From Archegozetes longisetosus (lineage: Eukaryota > Arthropoda > Arachnida > Sarcoptiformes > Trhypochthoniidae): DNA of 64,000 nt. The notes under the pieces were generated by a model. It was not told the DNA's origin. It searched no databases and was given only the letters and a program-made list of their open reading frames with translations. The position numbers were made by a program, and so were the translations under genes. The stretch covers positions 14,610,220-14,674,219 of the forward strand of contig JAEMBT020000001.1 of assembly GCA_018873245.2 (NCBI GenBank), written 5' to 3'. Positions 36,871-48,309 of the stretch are shown here, piece by piece; within the stretch, counting starts at the first letter, position 1, and every line of letters starts with the position of its first letter.

Positions 36871-38907
36871 TCTTCAATCAATTGTATATTATAAATACAA
36901 TTTTGTGTTCAGATGATATAATAACACATTTTCACAAAATCGTATTTGAAATTAACAATATTTTATAGAATTTATCGTATTTTGTGACTAAATTAAAGCT
37001 ATGCTTTCTAAGAGAAAAAATGACTGACTAAAGATGAAATAAAATTATTTTCTATAATTAGTGAGTTTGAGATTTTCATTTGTGATAAAGACTTTGCATA
37101 AAAGAGGTTGTCCGAAGATCCTATAAGGAGTTGGCCCCTGTGAAATATATCATGTCATATATCAATCGAAAGCTCTCGTCGAGCTGAGCAAAATTTTTGC
37201 TGGTCAGATTGAAATTGGTCCGTAGGTTTAAAAGTTGTAGGCAAAAAACCGTTAACATTGCCGTATATGGACAAGTGTGTTACATCTTTGTAAACCCTTG
37301 AGTCATATATCAGCTGAAATCATTGCTTTTGATCAGTTAAAATACCATTTCTTATCTACTCATCTAGTACAATCATTACTCTTACATATGAAAAAAAGTT
37401 TTCGCGGATTTTCGACTCTTAACATAAAGTGTTCCGACTTGAACGTCGAGTTGATGTTAAACGTTGAGTTTAACGATTGAAGATTTTCAATCTTTAGAAA
37501 ACTCACTTAACAATAACAAAACGTGAGTTTCATTGTATTATTGAATATATTTGATAGCTGTAACTCAACATACCAAATCTTATGATTCTATGTTTAATAG
37601 TTTTCGAGTTTTAAGCTCCCAAAGTTTTAAAGATTTTTGTGCTTTTACATCTTCTGACATGAGATATGAAAAAATTCAGGTGCTATTATGCTTCATTGGA
37701 CCACCTCTATGTATTGGTAAAGTCACCGTGTCCGAACTCGACCGGGAGCCAACACTCAATAGATATCCGGATAAGCTCTTCGTAAGTCTAATTAAAATTA
37801 CTATTAAGTTCAAATACGAGCTACAAAGCTCCCTATTGTACCTTGATCTGTTCAAGGTATCCATTTTTGGCATCGATACTATATTTTATAATAACTGTGT
37901 TGCGTCAGATTTATTAAATTCAAAAAGTAAACGAAATTGATCTAATAACTTACATTGGTTGCACCTAAAACGTGTTTTTGCTTCAATACTATTACAATAC
38001 TCATATCAAGTTCTATGTTTTAATTATGCACTCGATAAGACTATCCGCGATATCTCAAAAATATCCCATAAATATGAGAAATCTGTTGATTTCTTATCTC
38101 ATAAACATAAATCTTGAAAACATTCTCAAAAGTATACAGAAATGAACTTTCTCAATTTGCTTTAACTAAATATCCTGCATGTCGTGTGCAATTTTTCAGT
38201 TGCAGTCTTATTATTGATTCAGTTTGCCTTCTCATTGGATGCAAGCTTATTGGACACCTTACACTTTAATGATCTCTGTTTCACAGTTATAATCATTATA
38301 TAAAAGTTATGCTTATTATCTAAGCAATAAATTTTTTATCAGTTTATTATAGAATTATTTAAGAATAAACACATAAAAATGAAATTTTTATACGAAGAAG
38401 CAGTACATGCATTAAATTGTATTGAAAATGAAACTTTTAAAATTGATATGTAAAGAGTAAAATAAAATGGATTATCACAAAGCAATCAAATTTGATATAA
38501 AGCTTTAAATTCTTCAATATTTTAGTCATTAAACAGGTATAAAACTTACTCTATATTATGATATATTATACAGAATATTCATATTTTGAGTTCTTCCTGA
38601 AGTAACAACATTTTTCTTATAAAATCGATAATAAGTTTGAGTAACTGCAACGTTAATGTCCTTTGCCTGAGTGAAGTTCAACAAACTTATTTCTGAATTA
38701 CTAAGGATTCTTACTGAGGATACTATACTTTATAATGACTATCAACAAAGAATTTTTCATCAGAATAGTTTCTGAAATGGAGTGTAAGTTTATAATAGTC
38801 AAATATACTCTATTAGTATTACAAGTATTAATCCTGATGGAAACAACTATTAGGTTAACTAAAGTTATTTAACAAAGTATATACAGCGAACAATTTATTA
38901 TTGATGA
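36871..38907. other. 5' flank of channel unit B
   Basis: No gene that I can support. Long stretches match the unit A flank (for example 37800-37900 with 18120-18780, and 38190-38900 with 18840-19560). One block, from about 37920, repeats sequence already present at 32760-32990, so part of the unit is duplicated within B. The ORF at 37551-37940 spans a repeat junction and looks accidental. Confidence 0.5.
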
Positions 38908-38915
38908 TTATTCAT

Positions 38916-39346
38916 TAGGGTGACCAAGTGTCCCGCATTGTGCGGGATTGTCCCACATATAAGAGTTGTGTCCCGCATACCGTATGCACACTTTGCGGGA
39001 CGGAAAATGTCATATTTTGAGATTTATCTTAGCAGATTTCCACTGTATATTTTTATTTAATGTAAATAATGCAAATTTGCTGTCAACACGTTTCCTATCT
39101 TAAAATATCTGGAAATTTTAGATATAAATAGTTTTGATCCGATTATCTGATACCTTGTTTTCATTCACATCGTGTGTGACTCTTATAAAGTGCAGTTCTC
39201 AATCAAATCTTTAGTTTATATTTCAAATAACTGTTACTTCAAATTGTGATTTGTAACTTCAATCAGATTAAAACTCTAAAAAAATTTTATAAGGGGGCCA
39301 AAATTTTTTTGTCCCGCATTTAACAGTTTTTGACTTGGTCACCCTA
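38916..39346. mobile_element. MITE, 431 bp, GGGTGACCA family, copy 1
   Basis: Perfect 8-bp duplication TTATTCAT at 38908-38915 and 39347-39354. Ends TAGGGTGACCAAGT and the inverted copy. It interrupts the unit B copy of the small exon-like block; units A and C lack it there (empty sites at about 19550 and 49850). The 8-bp duplication and TAGGG end suggest mobilisation by a hAT transposase. Confidence 0.93.
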
Positions 39347-39354
39347 TTATTCAT

Positions 39355-40136
39355 ACAATAATAAAGATTTATAACATTTTAGTAAGTTATAAGTACTTCT
39401 TTGTTCAACATGCTCTTTGTGTATTCATGCTTTATAAAACATCCTGTTTTATCTATAGAATAAGTAAATACAATTTTAATAAATTTATCTCAATCAATGA
39501 CATCGAATTTATTTAAGAAACTCTAATAAAAAGCTGACTATGACTTAAAGTCCTTAGTTCATGAAAGAAATAATTTCATTTGGGGATTTTCGAGCATAGT
39601 TTTCAGAGTATGAATACGTGGTTAGATAGAACATCATGTACTCCGAAATTATATGAATGAAATTTATTTAAATAGTACTTAAGACTATCATTAGTTTTAG
39701 GTATTTGTAAGTTTTTCTGGTAGTCATAACAAATAATCTTAATATTATGATTGAACTTATTTTCGGATTTTCCTCTTTTTTCAAAGTATAAAATAAATTG
39801 ATTTCAAGTTTATGATCGTTAAGCTTTTAATAATTGATTAATTAATATTAGATTTGTATCTTTTTTTGTATAACTTATTCACTACGCGTGAGTCAATGAA
39901 TATCAATTATGATTACCAATCGTGAGTCAGGTGCTGATTTTTATTATCAAAATTTGAGTTAACATTTTAACTATAGTTCTTTACTGATACTATACAGTTT
40001 TTATGTTGTCACTAACTTTTTATCTCTACACGTCAGGGATTAAAGTAAAACTGTTGGCGTCAATTGTACCCATGTAGTTAATACATAATTTTCTCCCATG
40101 TGCTATTTATCTTGACTAACCTAACTTTATCAAAAC
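39355..40136. other. Gene-free AT-rich stretch
   Basis: Nothing recognisable besides unit B flank sequence at its start and the left target duplication of the P element at its end. Confidence 0.5.
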
Positions 40137-42829
40137 CAGATATAAGATATATAAAATACACATAAGAGTTACTCAGCCCATAATTCAGCACCGCTAAGGG
40201 ATTAGTTTTGGAGTTGCAGTTGAGACAATCAATAGACTCAAAGCAAGAAAATTATCGTTAATTGAGTGCGGCAAATATGAATATAATATTCAAGTAGTCA
40301 TTTTATATACTAATTGATATACAGATTGAAAGTTGACCAAAAAGACTTCGTTAATATATTTACAATACAAAGAAATTTTCTCAAACAAATAGCACTTTAA
40401 AACCAAGAAATGCAATGAATATTATTTCCATGACTTGAATACTTTTACTTTTTGAATGTTTTCTTTGATATTCAGAAATAATTAACTATTTTTAAGATAG
40501 AATAACCTAAAGTATAACACAAAATAAAGAATATGGATCATGATGTAGAATAAATAAACACACCATCTTACATATAAATTCTAGAATATGAGGTAATTTT
40601 ATATCAGTAATTGATTTTTTGTCGAGTAAATTAAATGTATATAAATCGCATCAATGAGAAAAGTTTTCGATTTTTTCCTTTGAATATTAAATGGGATTTC
40701 GAAAGTCCTGTTTTGAAGTTTTAATTGAAAGTGAATTAGTACAGAAAATAACAAATCGAAGATATTTTGAATGAATACGTTTTTATGACATTGGGGTATC
40801 CAATCAAAGTTAACTTCCCGAAAAATTCTATCTTTCAATTTCTTTTTGATACCAATTGTTTGTTTAGTTTATTTTAATTGAACTATTATAATGCTAATCA
40901 TTCGAGAGATACATTGTGCAGCTCTTTCTGATGGAATTATATGGGTTTTATTAATATCATTATTTGATTTGTAATTGAGAAAAATTGTGTCAGTTCTTAG
41001 GGCATCATTAGTTTGAATAATACTATTTGAGCATCCTAGACAATTATATTTATCCTTCAAGCTAGAGATAAAATATCCAGTTAAATAACTATGTGAATTC
41101 TGAACTAAAGTATTTTCAATATTTAATATTTCATCACTTCTAAGACTAGTGCTTTCAATATGATCTGAATCGAATGAAATTTTACTTTGACTTTGGATCA
41201 TTTTTCTGAATTCGAATCTTTATAAACATAGGTTAAAAGGTAATCAGAATCCCAGCTACACTTTTCATTTTCAGACGCAGAATACATTAGGTGAACAAGT
41301 AATATCTTAAAAGCATATTTAAATTGCCTGTCTGTTAAGCTGTGAGAACATCCACTTTTTTCTCGCATAATGCTGAAAGAATGTTCAGCTAAATCTTGAT
41401 TGAGATTTTGAGTTTTAAGTGATTCTAAACTATTTTCATTCAATTGACAGCAAAGCTCTAATACTGAATTAATGCTTAACATAAAGCCATTTTTAATGGA
41501 GAGTCTTTAACCTGGATTAATTTTTTTCTATCAAAAAAATTTAAGCTATGGATAAATTTTCTGGAATCTTTCAAATAATTAAACGGTAAATTATCTTTCT
41601 GTAACTGGATTCTATATGGTTTCTTTGTATTCTCAGTTAGAGTACTATTTAAACAGTCAAATATTGTGTCAAATCTTTCAATAAATGCCGCAGTAAATAC
41701 TGAATTTTACGAAATTAAATTCTGTCAAACGCAAAATATATAGCCCAGAAGAAACAGTTCTACTTAAAAGCTGAGTAGCCAATTTTAAAGATTGTTTTGA
41801 AAATTTATCAAGATGCAAATGTCGATTTGTTAATTTTTTACATAATTTGGGTTATTCAGTTTATCGATATAAAATGATAATCCATTTAGCTACCTTATTG
41901 TTTTCGAATTCAATATTATATTTTTTGAGATTATTTCTAACTAATTAAATCAAATGGCAAAAATCATACGCAACGAATATTTTGAATTCATTCTCAAATA
42001 TAATATAAGGTCTCTCTGAAGTAACTCCTATTATTTTATTGAATAATTTCTGATTGGAACTTCCCATATCACACACTAATAATCTGACCCTAAATTTTAT
42101 TTTATGAAGATCGTTTAAACGAATAATACTTTCAACTGAGTCCTTATCATTTGACCTTATTTGGATATCACTTTCGACCGAATCTTGGAATAAAGAATCC
42201 GTCGGTGTACGTGAAATGGAAATAATGGTAGTTTGATTCGAAGTTTTTCGTATAGTTGGAGTCGCATTAGCAATAAGTCTAATCTTTTTAGAAGGATTGA
42301 TATACTTATATTGATCAAAATGTTCTGAGCAAATTACTCTTCGTCTCAAAGTTTTGAAATTTTCATTAGAAAATAAAGTTATGATTTCCTGATTTTCACA
42401 AAATTCAATCCATTGTTGATAACTGTAAGTATATTATTCTATTTAAAGAAGTTATTAAAATTGTTATTTTTATTTCAGAAATTACCGTAATTTAGACTTT
42501 ACTGGAAAATAATGAAAAATTAAATCAGAACTTGATATTCTTTTATTCTGGCATTCATTAACAGCACATTCCTTATCATTCATTGCGATTAATTATTTGT
42601 GAATTCAAACGAATCAATCAAATGTGATTTTGATAATTTATTGAAGATTTAACCTAATTCTAATTAATTTTAGCGACAATTAATTTAATTATATTCTAAT
42701 ATATTTCTAAGTGAGCAAAAAATCATTTCAAAAAAGGAGAACACAAAAAAGTTTCAAAACTAATCCCTTAGCGGCGCTGAAATAATCGGGTGAGTAACTC
42801 TTATGTGTATTTTATATATCTTATATCTG
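40137..42829 (-). mobile_element. P element (P superfamily), about 2.7 kb
   Basis: Perfect 8-bp duplication ATCAAAAC at 40129-40136 and 42830-42837, the length characteristic of P elements. TIRs begin CAGATATAAGATATATAAAA and are identical for about 39 bp, with further similarity to about 75 bp including CCGCTAAGGGATTAGTTTTG. The inside encodes a THAP-type transposase on the minus strand. Confidence 0.93.
40599..42583 (-). pseudogene. P-element transposase (THAP domain), decayed
   Basis: Met at 42583 starts MNDKECAVNECQNKR; an intron with a GTAATT donor (about 42490) and a TTACAG acceptor (about 42421) leads to YQQWIEFCENQ and then VICSEHFDQYKY. Together these give the THAP pattern Cys-x4-Cys and Cys-x2-His, with ATPTI as the AVPTF-like box. 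The core has VCDMGSSNQKLFNKIIGVTS and IFVAYDFCHLI. TAA at 41945-41947 then interrupts before LVRNNLKKYNIEF. Later blocks (LTNRHLHLDKFSKQSLKLA, then NQDLAEHSFSIMREKSGCSH at 41482-41198, and 41201-40869) continue in shifted frames. Several stops and indels make it inactive. Confidence 0.88.
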
Positions 42830-43483
42830 ATCAAAACAGTGGCATTGGTACAGTCAATTCCATCAATAGTGAATACGCTAATAATAGTTGTTAATAGAGA
42901 ACGCTATTGGCTGCATCAACCCGTACACTATAAAAGAGAATGACTGTATTAACTCGTAAGTAGTATATTGAGGTTAGCAAGTTAGTTAAGGAGGAAATGC
43001 TTGTATGGTAGCTAAGCAAGTATCTAATATTCAGTATTTATCTCTTATATATGTTTAAAGACTTAAAATCTTATACATCTAGTCATGTAATTGAATGCAC
43101 GAAAGCATTGCATTCTAGCACTTGCTAAACATAATCAAGATTTATAACTAGAAATTTATGAAATTTATGACTTTTCAAAAAGTTTGTAAAAATCGGCAAA
43201 AGTTTAAATAGAAGTATAGAACACATAAAAAGTTTTACGAATAAGAAATATAAGAGTGAAAAAAGTTTAAAGTAAAAACCAAGAAATAAAAATAATAAAA
43301 TACTTAATGATGAGCAACCTATGGCAAGGTTATTAACTTGCTGTTAGAATGTAACTTAGCCCTTTCATTTCCAGTTGTTATTAAATAACTATTTGATAGG
43401 AACGAAAGTTTACAAGTATTATCAAATTAAATATAAGTAAAGTGTACAAAATAGTATGACATCTGTTAAATATTAGCAGAATA
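42830..43483. other. Gene-free AT-rich stretch between P element and mariner
   Basis: Nothing recognisable. Confidence 0.5.
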
Positions 43484-44795
43484 GTCCGGACAATCATATC
43501 TCAAGTTTGATAAAGAATTTAAACATGTCTATGCTATTTTACTACACATTAGAGTAATATATACTGGATGATATGATCTTATGTAATTTGCGCTCTTGAA
43601 TTAATTATTTATACAAGTGGACCAAAAACGGACCCACTTCGCGCCAGTATTACAACCCAAGAACAGAGAGCATTTATCAAGTTTCATGTGTTACTGGACA
43701 CGTCTGCCTCTCAAGTTTATAAAATGCTTGAAGAAATCGCTCGAAGCCAAGCATTGAGTAGAAGCCGAGTCTATGAACTTTAAGGAGAGTTAAAGAACGA
43801 GTCCGTTTAATAAGCGAAGATGCTCCTGATGAAGGGAAACCTTGTGAGGCAACCGATGAAAATCACTAAGAAAAACTCAAAGAGCTTTTACTTGAGGACC
43901 GTAATTTGGGAACCTTTGAATTGGTAGAAAATTTAGGAGTCAGTTATTTAAGCACAATAAGACTTCCGAAAGAAGTCGGGGCTAAAAAATAACTACGAGG
44001 TGGGTGCCTCATGAACTTATACTTGCTCAGAAACAGAAGCGTATCGATATATGTGTACAACATCTTGAAAGATATAATAATGATCCTAAATTCCTGGAAA
44101 GAATTATCGCAATTGATGAAACTTGAATCAGATCATATGACCCTAAGTATCCATTTAGTTCACGTCAATGGCACTTACCTGGACAAGAACCGTATGTAAT
44201 TTTGATTTGAAATATTAGAAAACTAAAATTATCCTAGCGGCCATATTTGATATAGCAGACCCACCAAAACAAGAGCAACGATAAATGACTGAAAGATGAT
44301 TGTTGCTTTTCATCAAGATCAGATATCTGGTTGTCGACTTTTACCGAAAAATACAAATATCAAATTTCAAGTATAAATTGATTTTTTGGAACATATAATT
44401 CTTTCAGAAGTAAAAACCACCGGCTTCATAATCCACTTACCTTGCACGACAATGCTAGACTATATAAACACCAGAAAATCAAAGAATTCTTTAATCGACA
44501 TCGTTAGGGGGAACTTAATCACCCCCTTACAGTCCTGATTTGAACCCTTGAGACTTTGATGGTATTGCAAGAATAAATAGGACAAATAAACATAAGAGAT
44601 TTGCTAATCAGACTCAACTTTGGGCAGTGTATGGTCGAGTTATACATGAGATAAATGTCGAAAGAGCCGCCACTTGTACAAGACACGTCCCACTGCGATG
44701 GGCTTTGGTCAACCAGACAGGAGGGAAATATTCACTAATCATATAATCATATTTAAAAAAATATAGATTTGTTTTAAAGATCCATTTGTCCGGAC
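43484..44795 (+). mobile_element. mariner element, 1.3 kb, decayed
   Basis: TIR starts GTCCGGACAA at both ends, flanked by TA at 43482-43483 and 44796-44797. The length (1312 bp) is typical for mariner. The inside is a plus-strand transposase in several frames. Confidence 0.9.
43790..44720 (+). pseudogene. mariner transposase, multiple frameshifts and stops
   Basis: Frame fragments in order: RVRLISEDAPDEGKPCEAT and ENLGVSYLSTIR (DNA-binding region), RRWVPHEL-like segment near 43998, RIIAIDET (first catalytic Asp, about 44103-44126), SSRQWHLPGQEP, an LHDNAR-like motif near 44445-44460 and a PPYSPDLNPCDFD-like segment near 44522-44560 holding the region of the third acidic residue. The fragments fall in all three plus frames. 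Confidence 0.8.
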
Positions 44796-44797
44796 TA

Positions 44798-46023
44798 CAC
44801 TGCTAACATCGAATATGATGTTAATATTCATGAGAGTTTTTCGTACTTATAATAACCTTATATTAAACATTTGTTGATCATCAAAAATTGTTTTGTCCAT
44901 TTAATAAATTATTTTATGCATCTCATACTACAGATATATTTCTTCAAACTTATATACAGTACATCCTATGAACTGAATTATAACTTTTATATTACCTCCT
45001 TTTAGATCATTTGGCTAGGTCTATTAGTTTTATTACGTGATAACAAATTTTAACTTTCTGACAATATGTTTATTTCTCTTTTAATTCTTTTTGATCAATT
45101 ATTCAAATTATTCGGCTATCTAGCCCTCAGAATATACATTTCTTCTTAAGCAGTCCAAACATCCTCATATTTCTAAGTTGTGGCACGTTTGAGATTTCCT
45201 CACTTTTCACATAATTAATATCCAACTGTTCAAACGATGAGGTTATTTAGATTGAATAATCAGAACTAGCTAAATATAGTAAGAAAATCTAATTACCATC
45301 TAAATAATGTTTCCGAATAAAATTGGAAAATCTCTTAATTATACATTAATCAATATAATTACTTTATTTTATCGCGAATCCTTTTATAATAAAAATCAAT
45401 GGCTCTGAATGAGCGGCTGAGCTGACAGCAATTCAAACGAGAGCATTGTTTAGAATTATTCTTTAAATCTATAGTTGATTTGATTTTCAACTTCAAGGGA
45501 TGGATACACAAAATAAGAATCACTGCCAAAATTATTAAAATCATCAATTTTGAAATAACTTTCGTCGTCTATGGTTATAAATGTAATTAATGATGGTTTA
45601 AGTGCGCTCATTCTTAACTTATTTAAAAACTTTGCTTTCATTTTTTATTTTCATTTTTTTGAACAGTTTTTTCTTGAGATTATAGCAATTTTGTCGATAA
45701 CGTTTAATTCTTTTGCCAATTTTGCAAAAGTTTACAAATCGTGTTCAAATTTTTCGAACATACTTTTTCACTTTTTCTGATCTCTTAGGCTCTCGACCAT
45801 CGACTTTCTGTCGAAAACCTAGTAAACTTGAAACGTTTCTCAATTTCGATTTTTAATCTAATGTCAAACAAATTTTAAAGTTTTAATAGTAGAAGAATGA
45901 ATGAATAAAGCTTTAAATTAGAATTTATTCGTGAGAAAATATCAAATAACATATCAAAATGACTTCTAATAAGTCTGAATAAGTTTTCAATGAATTTTGC
46001 AAATAGAGGTAAATCGTGCCTAT
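44798..46023. other. 3' flank of channel gene C
   Basis: Short ORFs at 45359-45780 are low-complexity and probably accidental. The stretch 45690-45800 matches flanks of units A and D. A putative poly(A) signal lies at 45924-45929 on the minus strand. Confidence 0.5.
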
Positions 46024-48297
46024 CTATGGCAAGTTTTCCCAAGATTGAGTAATTTTTTTATTTATACAAAAATGCTTTATTTTCAGAGAAAATTCAATGA
46101 TCAGTGTAGTTAAATTAACAAACGATAGAGAAGATAGGCCAAACCATAGGCCTAAAAATCCACCCAAATGGTAAATCAATAGATTAATGTCCGTCTTCAA
46201 AGTTTCAGTATATCTTAGAAGATGGGAACTAATCGGAATCAAATTGAATTTCGTTGAATTCAACATTTTATATGTTCTACTGATGAAATTAAAATGAATT
46301 GAATTACATTCACGACCACATTCATACTCGCAGTACTCTAAACTTTCTAATAAAAAAGATTGATTTGAAACAATATTTGATTTACAGAATTTGTAATTTT
46401 TTGTTTTCAAGTGCTCTTCTAAATCAAGATACAAAATGACACTATCTCTAGTTAAACATTTATATTCTCTGATAAAAACATCGATCAGACAATTAAATCG
46501 ACAATACTCTGGGTCATGACTAGAGTAAATTATTTGATCGTTAGAATAAGAATTGCAAAAGTTTTTTCTTGTACTCAATGATACTAGGGAATACGAGCTG
46601 AAAAATGAACTAATTTTTGTTTCTGGATAGAGAAAAATAGTGTTATAGTTGAACGTTGAAAATGTGCCAACAGATGCTGCACCAATACTAAAGTTTGTTG
46701 GAAATTCAAAAGTAATTTTCTCTAAATATTTTTCAATGTCCATATTGTGTAATAATTGTTTGAAGCTATCATTTAAATTGCCAAAATAGAAATTTCCCAA
46801 TCCAAGTAACGATTTATGTAATCTCAATTGAGGTTCTGGACATAAAATTTTCTTATTGTGAATTTGAATTTCACATGATTTAAAAAATTTTTCATAACTT
46901 AAATAACTATTGAATTCTTCAAATTTTCTTTCATTCAATATTTTAGAGAAAATATCAAAATATAATTCTTCCTTTGATCGACGTTTTGAGTGAATATTTT
47001 TAATATCTTTTTTATCAAATGAATTATTAATGTAGTTGCGTTCTATTTTCTTGAGCGTTTCTTCACTGAAAAGAAGTGCTGAAACAACTAATTTTGGTAA
47101 CGTTTTGATTTGTTCTATACTCAAACGAGTAATTGTCTCTTCATTAAGATAGTTTAAAATAATTTCACTCACTTGATATGACATAAGACTAAAAAATATT
47201 AACTTAAGTAAAGAAACGAATATCAATCGAGGATTAATTTGTGATCGAGTTTTGATAATAGAATATAAATTCACACCAAATGATAACAGAAGTGAATTAA
47301 TTATGTGGAAAATCTTCAGCAATGATTGAATAGTCAAGTGAAAAAAAGAGATTCCAAACCAAATCGAAGATAGTGAACCGATCGAACACAAATATCCAAT
47401 TAAATCCATTTTCGGACTATGAATATAAAACATTTCCTCTTCAGATGTTTTCTTAAACAATACCATTATCCATCCTTGAAAAGCAATGTGATTACTGCTA
47501 CTACTTGTGATTGCTTTGGTGTGATATATATTATTGCAATTCTTTTTGCATATCTGTTTCAATATATCTCTCTCAAGCTTTATGTCACAATTTCTTTCCG
47601 GGCAAAAGGTTTCATTGAAAAAATGAACATCACCGTAAAACCATTTTCTGAGACATCTACACTTCTTAAACTCTACTTTCATCATATATTTGACAATACA
47701 GTCTTCTTGAGATTTCGGTGCATTCTTTAAACCAGAATATGAATCATAATCTTGACAATCAGTCTGATATGGAAATGGTAGTAATATTTCATGAAAAGTA
47801 TTCAATCCCATTTCGTATGCGGAGCCATCTCTCAAGTTTATAAAATCACCAAGTGTATTTGGGGGTATTTTCGTTCCATGAACATTTAAATTGACGTTCG
47901 AAATATTTAAATATTTCGATTTTATTGATAAAGCTGTAATAAATTCGTGACCTTTTGCTTCAAAGTCACTGAAAAGTTTACTTAATAATGTGATACACAA
48001 TGGTGAATAAGGAGCTGTACTTAATATCGGTTTAGACAATTCATAGCAAGCTTTCTTTGTATAATTTTTGAATTGAACTTCACAAAGTATATAAGAGTTA
48101 AATTCAGTTAAAAATATTTTATATTCGTATTTATTCGACTGTTTTTCATAAAATCTTCTATTGCATATCGTAATGGATGGTATCTCATGTAATATATGCT
48201 TAGATTTCAAATCAACAACTGTTTCATAATTCAGATAATTTATAGTTAAATTAACTGTTTGATATGTGAACAGTATTAATATCACGATATGTACAAT
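46024..48297 (-). CDS. Two-module DEG/ENaC channel, copy C (start region disrupted)
   Basis: About 750 codons are continuously open from TM1 to the stop: TM1 (VILILFTYQTVNLTINYL), PSITIC, ectodomain 1 with CQDYDSYSG and CRCLRKWFYGD, TM2 with FGIS, TM3, ectodomain 2 with FCNSYSNDQII and CGRECNSIHFNF, and TM4 with LGLWFGLSSLSF. The frame closes upstream at 48307-48309 with no ATG. Compared with A and B, the T run at about 48297-48303 has one extra base, which puts the N-terminus (a leucine-start FERCKF-like stretch) out of phase. Either a recent pseudogene or a homopolymer sequencing error in an intact gene. Confidence 0.85.
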   Translation of the reverse strand: MVHIVILILFTYQTVNLTINYLNYETVVDLKSKHILHEIPSITICNRRFYEKQSNKYEYKIFLTEFNSYILCEVQFKNYTKKACYELSKPILSTAPYSPLCITLLSKLFSDFEAKGHEFITALSIKSKYLNISNVNLNVHGTKIPPNTLGDFINLRDGSAYEMGLNTFHEILLPFPYQTDCQDYDSYSGLKNAPKSQEDCIVKYMMKVEFKKCRCLRKWFYGDVHFFNETFCPERNCDIKLERDILKQICKKNCNNIYHTKAITSSSSNHIAFQGWIMVLFKKTSEEEMFYIHSPKMDLIGYLCSIGSLSSIWFGISFFHLTIQSLLKIFHIINSLLLSFGVNLYSIIKTRSQINPRLIFVSLLKLIFFSLMSYQVSEIILNYLNEETITRLSIEQIKTLPKLVVSALLFSEETLKKIERNYINNSFDKKDIKNIHSKRRSKEELYFDIFSKILNERKFEEFNSYLSYEKFFKSCEIQIHNKKILCPEPQLRLHKSLLGLGNFYFGNLNDSFKQLLHNMDIEKYLEKITFEFPTNFSIGAASVGTFSTFNYNTIFLYPETKISSFFSSYSLVSLSTRKNFCNSYSNDQIIYSSHDPEYCRFNCLIDVFIREYKCLTRDSVILYLDLEEHLKTKNYKFCKSNIVSNQSFLLESLEYCEYECGRECNSIHFNFISRTYKMLNSTKFNLIPISSHLLRYTETLKTDINLLIYHLGGFLGLWFGLSSLSFVNLTTLIIEFSLKIKHFCINKKITQSWENLP

Positions 48298-48309
48298 TTT
48301 TTTGAATTA

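Noticed and set aside
37551-37940. 129-codon plus-strand ORF
   Set aside because: It crosses blocks also present in unit A as non-coding flank and has no recognisable motif.
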